64,000 bases of DNA, taken from Acidobacteriota bacterium (GTDB taxonomy: Bacteria; Acidobacteriota; Terriglobia; Bryobacterales; UBA6623). Position 1 is the stretch's first letter. Each line of letters opens with the position of its first letter. A model generated the notes under the pieces. It searched no databases and was not told the DNA's origin. It worked only from the letters and a program-made list of their open reading frames with translations. Both the position numbers and the translations under genes were made by a program. The stretch is taken from the NCBI GenBank assembly GCA_016125275.1, contig WGMB01000007.1:62001-126000 (forward strand). The letters run 5' to 3'. Shown here piece after piece: positions 1 through 9,076 of this stretch.

Positions 1-1114
1 CGGCTTCCTGGCAGCGGCCGTGGAGCATCACGTCCGCCAGGGCTTTGCCGGTAGCCGGGGCTAGGGAGACTCCTTTGCGGAAGTGGCCGGCGGCGACGAA
101 GAGATTCTGTTGATCCGGGGCGGGGCCGATGAGCGGGCGCAGGTCCGCGCAGAAGGGGCGGAAGCCGGACCAGGCGCAGGCTGTGGCTTCGCTCGCCAGG
201 GAAGGGAAGTGGGCGTTGAGCTCGCGGCGAATGGTCTCGACCGTGGCTGGGTCGACGCCGCGCTCGAAGCGCACGTCGTCTTCGGAGCCGCCGCCGGCCA
301 CCGGGCCGTCCTCGAGCTGCCAGTAGTAGTAGCGCCGGGCCATGACGGTGTGGCGCAGCCGGCGTGGGCCGGCGGGCAGGGCCAGCAGCGTTCCGCGCAT
401 GGGTCGAATCGGCGGCTCCCAGCCGAGCGCGGCCGTGAGCAGAGGCGTCCAGGCGCCGGCGGCCAGCACCGTCGCGCCGGCTGCGATGCGGGCTTTGTCG
501 GTGGCGACGGTCGCGCCGATCGTCCGCACGTCCTGGCCGCCGCACAGGCGCACGCCGCGCCGGCGCAGCTCCGCTGTGAGGCCGGCGGCGAGCTTGGCCG
601 GGTGGAGCTGGCCGTCGCCGGCGGTCCGCACGGCGGCGGCTTCCACGGCGAGCTCCGGCTCTTCCCGCCGAACCTCTTCGGGCGTCAACAGGTCGCCCTG
701 GTAGCCCGCGCGGACCATGGCTTCGACGGCGCTGCGGCCTCGCTCGAGGTCGGCGTCGTCGTAGAGCAGGTCGAGGACGCCGCGGCGCGTGAGGTCGCAG
801 GGAAAGCGCTCGGCCCAGTCCTGATACAAGCGGCTGGAGAGTTTCGCCAAGCCCTCCAAGGGGCCGGCGCCGGGGCTCTCGTGGCCGTACCAGAGGCCTC
901 CGGCGTTGGCGCCGCTGGCCTCGCCCAGGGGGCCTTTGCGATCGAGGATGACGATGTCGCGCAGGCCGGCTTCGGTCAGATAGAAGGCTGTGGAGAGGCC
1001 GATCAGTCCGGCTCCCACGATCACGACTTCGGCGCGGGCGGGCGGCTCGTCGGAGGCGGCCAGCGCCTGGGTTTGTTCCGCCGACAGGGTGCGGAACCAG
1101 ACCGAATCTTGCAC
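1..1114 (-). CDS. FAD-dependent amine/amino-acid oxidoreductase (DAO family), C-terminus cut by window edge
   Basis: The frame is open from a GTG at 1114 to the left edge, so the end of the protein is missing. About 30 residues in lies the dinucleotide-binding motif VIVGAGLIGLSTAFYL, followed by ILDRKGPLG and, near the truncated end, FRPFCADLRPLIGP. This is the layout of glycine/D-amino-acid oxidase-like flavoproteins (ThiO/DadA type), which oxidise amines at FAD. The start is the first possible one after an in-frame TGA. An AGAAGG sits almost directly against it, so a slightly downstream start cannot be excluded. The gene begins 36 nt after the argR stop in the same direction and may be read from the arginine operon. 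The substrate cannot be told from sequence. Confidence 0.85.
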   Translation of the reverse strand, partial: MQDSVWFRTLSAEQTQALAASDEPPARAEVVIVGAGLIGLSTAFYLTEAGLRDIVILDRKGPLGEASGANAGGLWYGHESPGAGPLEGLAKLSSRLYQDWAERFPCDLTRRGVLDLLYDDADLERGRSAVEAMVRAGYQGDLLTPEEVRREEPELAVEAAAVRTAGDGQLHPAKLAAGLTAELRRRGVRLCGGQDVRTIGATVATDKARIAAGATVLAAGAWTPLLTAALGWEPPIRPMRGTLLALPAGPRRLRHTVMARRYYYWQLEDGPVAGGGSEDDVRFERGVDPATVETIRRELNAHFPSLASEATACAWSGFRPFCADLRPLIGPAPDQQNLFVAAGHFRKGVSLAPATGKALADVMLHGRCQEA

Positions 1115-1150
1115 CTTCTTATCGTATCAACGGGGGCGCCGAGCGCTGGG

Positions 1151-1585
1151 TTAGAGCCAGCGGCGGAGGCGGTTGGCGGCTTCGAGGGCGAGGTCGGCGG
1201 AGGCGGTGGCGACGAAGATCGTGTCGTCGCCGGCCACGGTGCCCAGAATCTCGGGCCAGCCGGCGCGGTCGAGGGCGACGGCCACCGGGCCGGCCCCGCC
1301 GGGGTTGGTCTTGAGCACCACGAGGTTCTGCGCCGGCAGGGCGTCGACCAGGAACTCCCGCACCACGCGCTCCAAGTTCTCGAGCGGAGCCGGGCCGAGC
1401 GCGCCCGGTTCGCGGTAGCCCTCGCTGGTCTTGACCACGCCGAGCTCGCGGAGGTCCCGCGAGAGAGTGACCTGGCTGACTTCGACGCCGTGCGCCGCCA
1501 AGGCTTCCCCCAGCTCTTCCTGGGTGCGCAGGCCGCCGCGGCGGACGACGTTGCGCAACAGGGCTTGGCGGCGCGTCTTCGTCAT
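1151..1585 (-). CDS. argR: Arginine repressor ArgR
   Basis: This 144-residue protein has the usual ArgR length. An N-terminal winged helix (residues about 1-70) contains the recognition-helix motif SQVTLSRDLRELGVVK. A C-terminal oligomerisation/arginine-binding domain (about 75-144) contains the GTVAGDDTIFVA stretch that holds the co-repressor-binding aspartates. ArgR hexamers bind arginine and repress arginine synthesis genes at paired 18-bp ARG boxes. The ATG overlaps the argH stop by 4 nt (ATGA), so it is translationally coupled as the last arg gene of argF-argG-argH-argR. A palindrome in front of argF (5265-5286) is the likely operator, which would make the repressor autoregulated. Confidence 0.95.
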   Translation of the reverse strand: MTKTRRQALLRNVVRRGGLRTQEELGEALAAHGVEVSQVTLSRDLRELGVVKTSEGYREPGALGPAPLENLERVVREFLVDALPAQNLVVLKTNPGGAGPVAVALDRAGWPEILGTVAGDDTIFVATASADLALEAANRLRRWL

Positions 1586-2970
1586 GGCTCGCGCCGCATG
1601 GCGGCCAGGCGGTCGGCGGCGGCTTGGCAGGCCGCTTGGACCGTGGCCGGCGCGGTGCCTCCCGGCGGCGTGTGGTTCTCCAGGGCGCGGCGCACCTGCA
1701 ACAGCTCGGCGGCCTCGGCGTCGAACTCCGGGGCGATGGCCTGCAACTGCTCCAGGGTCCAGTCCTGGGGCTTCTTGCCCTCCTTCACGCTGGCCAGCAC
1801 GAGGCCGCCGGCGATCTGGTGGGCGCGGTGGAAGGGCACTCCGCGGCGAGCCAGGAACTCCGCCAGAGCGGTGGCCTGGGTCCAGCTATCCTGGGCGGCC
1901 TTCTCCATGACGGCCGGCCGGATCTGCGTGGTGCGAATGGCGAGCTCCAGCACTTCGAGCGCCCCGGCCAGGTGGTCGGCGGCGTTGAAGACCGGCGGCT
2001 TGTCCTCTTGCAGGTCCCGGTTGTAGGCCAGCGGCAGGCCCTTGATGGTGACCATCAGCGCGTGCAGCGAGCCGATCACCGGGCCCGTCTTGCCGCGAAT
2101 CAGCTCGAGGGCGTCCGGATTGCGCTTCTGCGGCATGAGGCTCGAGCCGGTGGTGACCTCGTCGCCGGGCTCCATGAAGCCGAACTCCTCGCTGGAGTAG
2201 AGAATCCAGTCCTCGGCCAGCCGCGAGATGTGCAGCATGGTCGTGGAGGCGGCGAACAGGAAGTCCAGGGCGAAGTCGCGGTCGGAAACCACGTCGAGGC
2301 TGTTGCGGGAGATCTTGGAAAAGCCCAGGTCCCGCGCGATCGCCTCGCGGTCATGCGGAAAGCCCGACCCGGCCAGCGCGCCCGAGCCGTAAGGCAGCAC
2401 GTCGGCGCGGTCGTGGGCCTGCTCCAGCCGCTCCCAGTCCCGGGCGAACATCTCGAAGTACGCCAGGCAGTAGTGCGACCACAGCACCGCCTGGGCCCGG
2501 CGCAGATGGGTGTAGCCCGGCAGCACGGCGTTGGGCTCGCGTTGGGCGAAGTCCAGCAGCGCCGCCATCACGCCGGTGAGGCGCTGCTGGCTGGCGCGGA
2601 TCTCCCCCTTGAGCCACCAGCGGAAGTCGGTGGCGACCTGCTCGTTGCGCGAGCGGCCGGTGTGGATCTTGCCGGCCACGGCGCCGGCTTCTTCCTCGAG
2701 CTTGCGGATGACGAAGGTGTGGATGTCTTCGTCGGTGGCGCCGTCGAGGTAGGAAGGGTCCCGCGAGGCCTCCAACATGCGGTCGAAGGCCTCGTGGATG
2801 CGCGAGCGCTCCTCGGCCGAGAGGATGCCGACGCGTTCGAGCGCCAGCGCCCAGGCCTTTGAGCCGACCAGATCGGCTTCGAGCAACCGCCGGTCGAAGC
2901 TGAGGGACTCGGAGAAGTCCTCGAACAGCTTCGCCGGCCCGGATTCGAAACGCCCGCCCCAGAGCTTCAT
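1582..2970 (-). CDS. argH: Argininosuccinate lyase
   Basis: This 462-residue cytoplasmic enzyme splits argininosuccinate into arginine and fumarate, the last step of arginine synthesis. It shows the fumarase/aspartase superfamily signature GSSLMPQKRNPD, the TGRSRNEQVATDFR substrate-binding region and the GYTHLRRAQ motif that carries a conserved histidine. Its length is normal for the family. It lies 3 nt downstream of argG and overlaps argR by 4 nt. The long open frames on the opposite strand here are compositional shadows of this gene. Confidence 0.97.
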   Translation of the reverse strand: MKLWGGRFESGPAKLFEDFSESLSFDRRLLEADLVGSKAWALALERVGILSAEERSRIHEAFDRMLEASRDPSYLDGATDEDIHTFVIRKLEEEAGAVAGKIHTGRSRNEQVATDFRWWLKGEIRASQQRLTGVMAALLDFAQREPNAVLPGYTHLRRAQAVLWSHYCLAYFEMFARDWERLEQAHDRADVLPYGSGALAGSGFPHDREAIARDLGFSKISRNSLDVVSDRDFALDFLFAASTTMLHISRLAEDWILYSSEEFGFMEPGDEVTTGSSLMPQKRNPDALELIRGKTGPVIGSLHALMVTIKGLPLAYNRDLQEDKPPVFNAADHLAGALEVLELAIRTTQIRPAVMEKAAQDSWTQATALAEFLARRGVPFHRAHQIAGGLVLASVKEGKKPQDWTLEQLQAIAPEFDAEAAELLQVRRALENHTPPGGTAPATVQAACQAAADRLAAMRREP

Positions 2971-2973
2971 CGT

Positions 2974-4188
<1,215 letters not shown>

Positions 4189-4205
4189 ATGGGTTCTCCG
4201 TAGGG

Positions 4206-4283
4206 CGTGGACCGTGGACCGTTGCTCCGTGGACTCACGCGGAGCCGCTTCGAGCGGTCCGCGGGCCCACGGTCAACCGTCCC
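4206..4283. other. Structured argF-argG intercistronic spacer
   Basis: A tandem GTGGACC GTGGACC followed by GTTGCTCC GTGGAC near 4206-4233 can pair, with two mismatches over 14 bases, with GGTCAACCGTCC near 4270-4281. An inner hairpin CCGCT-TCG-AGCGG sits at about 4251-4263. Such a structure between two cistrons could stabilise an mRNA end or set the argF/argG ratio. No poly-U tract follows, so I do not call it a terminator. Function is not established. Confidence 0.4.
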
Positions 4284-4286
4284 CGG

Positions 4287-5237
4287 TCAGCGGCTCAGCA
4301 ACATCAGCAGCAGCGCCTTTTGGGCGTGCAAACGGTTTTCGGCCTGATCGAAGACGACCGAGCGGCTCGATTCGATCACCGCGTCGGTGACCTCTTCGCC
4401 GCGCAGCGCCGGCAGGCAGTGCATGAAGACGGCGTCGGGCCGGGCGAGATCCATCAACTGGTCGTTGACCTGGTAGGGGAAGAAGGAGATGCGGCGTTCC
4501 TGCGTCTCTTCCTCCCAGCCCATGCTGGTCCAGACGTCGGTGTAGATGGCGTTGGCGTCCTTGACGCCCTCGCGAAAATCCTCGGTGAGCGCGATCGAGC
4601 CGCCGTGCTGGGAGGCCAACTGCTGGGCCCGGTCGACCACGTCCGGCTCGGGCTCATAGCCCGCCGGTCCGGTGACGGTCACGTGCACGCCCAGCAGGGC
4701 GCCGGCCAGCATGATCGAGTGGCAGACGTTGTTGCCGTCGCCCACGAAGGTCACCTTCAGCCCGCGAACCTCGCCGAAGCGCTCCTGCAGCGTGAGGTAG
4801 TCCGCCATGGCCTGGCAGGGGTGGTAGAGGCCGCTGAGGGCGTTGATAATCGGGATCGACGACCAGCGCGCCAAGTCCTCGAGCGTGTCGTGCGAGTAGG
4901 TCCGCGCGATGACGGCGTCGAACCAGCGGTCGAGATTGCGCGCCATGTCCCGCGCGGGCTCGCGCTCGCCGATCTTTTCGCCCTTGTGATCTTGGAAGAC
5001 GGCGTCGCCGCCGAGCTGCTTCATCGCCAGCTCGAAGGTCACGCGGGTGCGCAGCGACGGCTTCTCGAACAGCATCGAGGCATAGCGGCCGCGCAGGGTC
5101 TGGGAGTAGTCCAGCGGCGTGGCCTTCACTTCGCCGGCCAGGCGCAGCAGGGCGCGCCACTCCGGGCCGGTGAGGTCTGTGTCGCGCAGCACGTGCGACG
5201 CGGCGAGAGTTGCGATTTCAGGTGCGGCGGTCGTCAT
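4287..5237 (-). CDS. argF: Ornithine carbamoyltransferase
   Basis: This 316-residue protein transfers the carbamoyl group to ornithine, giving citrulline. The carbamoyl-phosphate site EKPSLRTRVTFE, the HPCQAMADYLT motif and the C-terminal FMHCLPALRGEEV (catalytic HCLP) are all present, which separates it from aspartate carbamoyltransferase. I start it at the ATG at 5237 (MTTAAPEI), matching family length. The frame stays open further upstream but only through promoter DNA. It is the first gene of the argFGHR operon and has its own promoter/operator directly upstream. Confidence 0.96.
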   Translation of the reverse strand: MTTAAPEIATLAASHVLRDTDLTGPEWRALLRLAGEVKATPLDYSQTLRGRYASMLFEKPSLRTRVTFELAMKQLGGDAVFQDHKGEKIGEREPARDMARNLDRWFDAVIARTYSHDTLEDLARWSSIPIINALSGLYHPCQAMADYLTLQERFGEVRGLKVTFVGDGNNVCHSIMLAGALLGVHVTVTGPAGYEPEPDVVDRAQQLASQHGGSIALTEDFREGVKDANAIYTDVWTSMGWEEETQERRISFFPYQVNDQLMDLARPDAVFMHCLPALRGEEVTDAVIESSRSVVFDQAENRLHAQKALLLMLLSR

Positions 5238-5264
5238 GGAACAAGCCCTCGGTCCGAACGAAAA

Positions 5265-5293
5265 ATTATTCAGACTCAAGAATAATCTCACAA
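5265..5293 (-). promoter_or_regulatory. argF promoter overlapped by an ArgR-type palindrome
   Basis: Read on the minus strand, TTGTGA (5293-5288) and AATAAT (5270-5265) are separated by exactly 17 nt, a good sigma70-like -35/-10 pair. The same bases form a perfect inverted repeat ATTATTC-N8-GAATAAT (5265-5286). TGAATAATTTTTC within and beside it resembles an ARG-box half pair (consensus TGAATWWWWATTCA). The AT-rich patch stands out in GC-rich surroundings. The predicted start point is near 5258, about 20 nt before argF. Promoter and dyad are directly visible; ArgR as the binding protein is inferred from the operon. Confidence 0.7.
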
Positions 5294-5335
5294 TCGGGCG
5301 GCGACGGCAAGGACCGCGGGGGAACCCCGACGGGC

Positions 5336-6001
5336 TTAGCGGAAGGCCGAGCTGGCGGCGTCCGCGGCGGCGGCCTGCGCTTCGCCGGCGGCGTCGGGGT
5401 TCAGCCATTCGATCAGCGCGGCGTAGCCCAGGCTGGCGGGGTCGTTGAGCAGGTAGGTCTGGATCACCGCGACGACGCGAAAGCCGCGGCGGAGTTGGAA
5501 GGTGAGGGTGCGGTCCACGAGCTCGCCCCGGACCACGCGCCGCACGTACTCCTTGGCGGTCATCCGGTCGGCGTAGCCGGAGTAGTCGCGCAGGCGCGCC
5601 CCGGCCCGGATGCGCCACAGCCCCAGCCGCCGCACCAAGTCCTCGCGCGCTTTGTAGATGGCCTTGCCCACGCCGCGGCCTTGGGCCGAGCGGCGCACAA
5701 TGATCTCGGCCCCGTAGAGGGTGTGGCCCTCGGGGTCGTGGTTGGTGAACATGCCGTGGTCGGTGATGTCGCGCCAGGAGTCCTGGATGTCGTAGTCGTC
5801 CCACAGCAGGATCAGGCTGGCCGCCATGCCGACGACCTTGCCGTCGAGCTCCGCCGCGAACTGCCCTTCGGGAAAGATGTCGAGGTGCGATTGGAGCTGT
5901 TTGGGCCCCCAGGGAGGCGTGTTGGGATACACGTCCCGGCAAATCTCGGTAATGGTCGAAAAGTCTTCAGGCCGTGTGTTGCGAACCAGTACGCCGCTCA
6001 C
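5336..6001 (-). CDS. GNAT-family N-acetyltransferase
   Basis: This 221-residue protein contains an acetyl-CoA binding segment of GNAT type (EIIVRRSAQGRGVGKAIY, with the Q/R-x-x-G-x-G/A motif) after an N-terminal VRNTRPEDFSTI strand-helix start. The substrate is unknown. The GTG start at 6001 overlaps the stop of the nitrilase gene by 4 nt (GTGA), so the two are translationally coupled. In a number of other bacteria a GNAT domain and a nitrilase domain of these types are fused in one polypeptide, which suggests the two products act together. The C-terminus is alanine-rich (AGEAQAAAADAASSAFR). Confidence 0.85.
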   Translation of the reverse strand: MSGVLVRNTRPEDFSTITEICRDVYPNTPPWGPKQLQSHLDIFPEGQFAAELDGKVVGMAASLILLWDDYDIQDSWRDITDHGMFTNHDPEGHTLYGAEIIVRRSAQGRGVGKAIYKAREDLVRRLGLWRIRAGARLRDYSGYADRMTAKEYVRRVVRGELVDRTLTFQLRRGFRVVAVIQTYLLNDPASLGYAALIEWLNPDAAGEAQAAAADAASSAFR

Positions 6002-6894
6002 AAATAGCAGACCTCCAGGGACTTGGCGAGCTCTTGAGAATGCACGCTGTCGGTGAGCGGCAGCACCGTGCCGCCCGAGCGCGAGTCCGCGATCGTCCGC
6101 AGGTTGAGGTCCCCGATCACCATCATCTCCTGGTTCGGCTGGCCCTCGGCGAGGATGCCGTCGCGCGAGAAGGCGAAATCGCTGGGCGTGAGGATGGAGG
6201 CCTGCCCGTAGTTGAGCGAGACCGCCGGGACCGTCGGCAGCGAGCCGACCGTGCAGGAGTGCACTACATACATCTGGTTCTCGATGGCCCGCGCTTGGGC
6301 GCAGTAGCGAACCCGCAGGAAACCTTGGCGGTCGTCGGTGCAACTAGGCACGATCAGCAGGTGCGAGCCGGCGCGGGCGGCCGCGCGAACGACCTCCGGG
6401 AACTCGCAGTCATAGCAAATGGCGATGGTGGTGAGGCCGAAGTCAGTGTCGAAGACGCGGAGCTGCGAGCGCGGCGAGATCTTCCACTCTTCTTTCTCGA
6501 AGCGGGTCATGTGCAGCTTGCCCTGCACGCCGTGCTCGCCGTCGGGGTTGAAGAAGAAGCACTCGTTGTAGACTCTGTCCTCATCTCCGTCATCCATCAT
6601 CGGCACGGTCCCGGCGGCGAGATAGACGCGATGCTTTTGGGCCAGGCCCCGCATGAGCTCGACGACGCGGGGCGCCTGGCGCGCCAGCGACCGGACCTGT
6701 TCTTCCATCGGCCGTTTGAGGTTGCCCAAGGTGAGCAGTTGGGCGGAAAAGTACTCGGGAAAGACGATCAGCCGGCAGTGGTAGTCGGCGGCGGTTTCCA
6801 CCAAGGCTTCCACTTGCTCGCGGAATTGCTCGAACGTTTGGACCGGCCGGATGAAGTATTGCAGCGAGGCGACGCGGACGTGATCAGAATTCAT
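5998..6894 (-). CDS. Carbon-nitrogen hydrolase (nitrilase superfamily)
   Basis: This 298-residue protein carries the nitrilase triad in order: Glu47 in LIVFPEYFS, Lys126 in GVQGKLHMTRFE and Cys160 in AICYDCEFPE. Members hydrolyse amides or nitriles through a cysteine thioester and are cytoplasmic. The specificity here is not evident. It overlaps the downstream GNAT gene by 4 nt and is the first gene of that pair. Divergent from it lies a small winged-helix gene, so the 6895-6989 gap should hold two promoters; I see only weak candidates there. Confidence 0.9.
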   Translation of the reverse strand: MNSDHVRVASLQYFIRPVQTFEQFREQVEALVETAADYHCRLIVFPEYFSAQLLTLGNLKRPMEEQVRSLARQAPRVVELMRGLAQKHRVYLAAGTVPMMDDGDEDRVYNECFFFNPDGEHGVQGKLHMTRFEKEEWKISPRSQLRVFDTDFGLTTIAICYDCEFPEVVRAAARAGSHLLIVPSCTDDRQGFLRVRYCAQARAIENQMYVVHSCTVGSLPTVPAVSLNYGQASILTPSDFAFSRDGILAEGQPNQEMMVIGDLNLRTIADSRSGGTVLPLTDSVHSQELAKSLEVCYL

Positions 6895-6989
6895 GCTGTG
6901 CTCTATTGTGACGGTCTGTTTCGCATAGGTGTTAACAAATGGGATGTTGCTCCTGTGCCGTCAGCCGCTGTAAGCTACCCGAGTCTCCG

Positions 6990-7235
6990 ATGCCCATCAC
7001 GAAAGAGGATCTGAAAATTTGGGTCGTTGAAGCCCTCCGCTCTTTGGGCGGTAGAGCTACCGTGTTCGAGGTCTCAAAGCACATTTGGACCCACCACGAA
7101 CCCGAACTCCGTGGTGCGGAACGGTTGTTGTACACCTGGCAGTACGACATTCGGTGGGCCGCGAAGAAACTCAGGGACGAGGGCGTAATGAAGGCAGTGG
7201 ATGGCAGCAGGTCACGTCCTTGGGAGCTGGCCTAG
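6990..7235 (+). CDS. Small winged-helix protein resembling the Mrr N-terminal domain
   Basis: From the ATG at 6990 this gives 81 residues: ITKEDLKIWVVEALRSLGG, then a helix-turn-helix-like RATVFEVSKHIW, then LYTWQYDIRWAAKKLRDEG and a short wing ending SRSRPWELA. The pattern of a two-helix start, paired aromatic/basic IRWAAKKLRDEG and a wing resembles the N-terminal domain of Mrr-type restriction proteins, but no nuclease domain follows. GC content is visibly lower than in its neighbours, which could indicate transfer. An upstream ATG at 6939 would add a Cys-rich leader but has no better ribosome site. Family assignment is tentative. Confidence 0.6.
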   Translation: MPITKEDLKIWVVEALRSLGGRATVFEVSKHIWTHHEPELRGAERLLYTWQYDIRWAAKKLRDEGVMKAVDGSRSRPWELA

Positions 7236-7264
7236 CTTCTTTGCGGATCTACGTTTGGTGTGGT

Positions 7265-7311
7265 GACGCCCTCGGGCGTTTGCACAACCTCCAGGCCGCC
7301 CTCAGGCCTGG
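7265..7311. terminator. Two hairpins between convergent winged-helix gene and dnaG
   Basis: ACGCC-CTCG-GGCGT (about 7267-7280) and CCAGGCC-GCCCTCA-GGCCTGG (about 7291-7311) are compact GC hairpins in the convergent junction. The second one includes the dnaG TGA stop. Neither is followed by a strong T tract, so they are termination or mRNA-end signals only by position and structure. Confidence 0.45.
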
Positions 7312-9068
7312 GGACGCAGCACGCCCAGCCGTCGCTCGAGCTCCACTTTGCGCTGGAGCAGGCGCAGCGATTCGCGACGGTCGCTGTTGCGCTCGGCCTC
7401 CACGATTTCTCGCCGCACGGCGCGATATTCCCTCTCCCAACCCTGGCGTTCGATAGCCGCCAGGGCGCTGCGGCCCTGCTCGATGGCGAACGGTTGCCGG
7501 TCGCGGTCGAAGACGATCTGCGACAGGATCTCGCGGTCGCGCGGCTGCAGGCGGCCTTCGATGGCGCTGAACTCGAACGGCTCGCCGCTCTCCTGGGCGG
7601 CCAGCATCGCCTGAAAGATCGCCGCTCCGGCCGACTGCTGCGCGCGGGTGGCTTCCGCCGTTTGCGGCAGCATCTCGGCGCGGGCCTCGGGCGAATCCAG
7701 GAACAGCTCCAGCAGCAGCCGCTCGCTGTGGCCTAGCGGGTGCTTGATGGAGGGCGGCGCGGCGCGGCGGCCGCGGTCGGCGGAGGAGCGGCGGAACTCC
7801 TCCAAAATGAGGCCCGGGTTGACGCCCAGGCGCTCGGCGATGTCGTTGGCGACGGCGGCGCGCTGGATCTTGTCCGGCAGCAGGTGAATGGAGGGCTTGA
7901 GGAACTCGAAGGCGTCCACGCGCCCCTCAGCCGTGGAAAGGTCGAACTTGGTGCGGGCGCGGTCAGCCAGCCAGACCGAGAAGTTGCGGGCGTGGTCGAG
8001 CTGGCGGCGATAGGCGTCGGCGCCGTGCTGGCGGCAATACTCGTCGGGGTCGAGGCCGCCGGGCAACTCCAGCACCTTGACGTGAAAATTCTCTTCGAGC
8101 AGCAGTTGCAGGGACTTCTCCACTGCGCTCTGGCCGGCGGAATCGGAGTCGAAGTTGACGACGACGGTGTCCACCAGGCGGCGCAGGGTGCGCACCTGCT
8201 GCTGCGTGAGGGCCGTGCCGCAGCTGGCCACGACCTCGCCCACGCCGGCGCCGGCCACGCCGATCACGTCCATGTAGCCCTCGGCCAGGATCACGCGGTT
8301 CTTCTGGTGCATCGGCTCGCGGGCGCGGTGCAGGTTATAGAGGACGGCGCTCTTCTTGTAGATGGCGGTTTCCGGCGAGTTGAGGTACTTGGGCTGCTGC
8401 TCGTCGCGCAGGGCGCGGGCGCCGAAGCCGATGATCTTGCCGGTCTGGTTGGCGATGGGGAAGGTGACGCGGTCGCGAAAGCGGTCGTAGTAGCCGGGAC
8501 GGTCCTCGGGCTTGCCGACCAACCCCGAGCCGACCAAGGCCTCCTCGCCGAATCCCTGGCGCTCGAGCAGACTCAGCAGGCGATTGCCGGCCGGGGCGTG
8601 CCCGATGCCGAAGGCCCGGATGGTGGCGTCGCCCAGCCCTCGGCGGCGCAGGTAGGCCAGAGCCTCCTCTCCCGCCGCCTCGAACAGTTGCCGCTCGAAG
8701 AACTGCTGCGCCAGCTCATGGGCGCGGTAGAGGGCCTCGCGGTGCTTGGCGTCGGCGTCGGCCTCGGCGCCTTCGCGGCGCTTGGGGATCGGGATGCCGT
8801 GCTGCTCGGCGAGCTGGTGCAGGGCTTCCACGAAGCTCAGCCCGGAATACTCCATCAGGAAGCTGAAAACATCGCCGCCCTTGCCGCAGCCGAAGCACTT
8901 GAAGATCTGCAGGCGGGCGTGGACCGAAAACGACGGCGATTTCTCGGAGTGGAACGGGCACAGGCCGGCAAAGCGCTCCGGGCCGGCCTTCTTGAGGCGC
9001 ACGTAGTCGCCGATGACGCGGACGATGTCGACCGAGCCCTTGACCTGCTGTGCGAAATCCGAAGCCAT
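7302..9068 (-). CDS. dnaG: DNA primase
   Basis: This 588-residue primase synthesises RNA primers at the replication fork. The N-terminal zinc-binding domain shows CPFH (in GLCPFHSEKSPSFSVH) and CFGCGKGGDVFSF. The catalytic TOPRIM region has VILAEGYMDVIGVA and the metal-binding VVNFDSDSAGQSAVEKS. The C-terminal part is helical, as expected for the helicase-binding domain. I start it at ATG 9068 (MASDFAQQVKG), which aligns with other DnaG N-termini; the upstream open frame has no primase features. It lies just after a doxX gene in the same direction, and no rpoD or rpsU is adjacent. Confidence 0.96.
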   Translation of the reverse strand: MASDFAQQVKGSVDIVRVIGDYVRLKKAGPERFAGLCPFHSEKSPSFSVHARLQIFKCFGCGKGGDVFSFLMEYSGLSFVEALHQLAEQHGIPIPKRREGAEADADAKHREALYRAHELAQQFFERQLFEAAGEEALAYLRRRGLGDATIRAFGIGHAPAGNRLLSLLERQGFGEEALVGSGLVGKPEDRPGYYDRFRDRVTFPIANQTGKIIGFGARALRDEQQPKYLNSPETAIYKKSAVLYNLHRAREPMHQKNRVILAEGYMDVIGVAGAGVGEVVASCGTALTQQQVRTLRRLVDTVVVNFDSDSAGQSAVEKSLQLLLEENFHVKVLELPGGLDPDEYCRQHGADAYRRQLDHARNFSVWLADRARTKFDLSTAEGRVDAFEFLKPSIHLLPDKIQRAAVANDIAERLGVNPGLILEEFRRSSADRGRRAAPPSIKHPLGHSERLLLELFLDSPEARAEMLPQTAEATRAQQSAGAAIFQAMLAAQESGEPFEFSAIEGRLQPRDREILSQIVFDRDRQPFAIEQGRSALAAIERQGWEREYRAVRREIVEAERNSDRRESLRLLQRKVELERRLGVLRPQA

Positions 9069-9076
9069 GGGCGGCC

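Noticed and set aside
83-2026. Long plus-strand open frames opposite the FAD oxidoreductase and arg genes
   Set aside because: They are shadows caused by high GC at third codon positions. Their translations are low-complexity Arg/Ala/Gly text, while the minus-strand frames match well-known enzymes.
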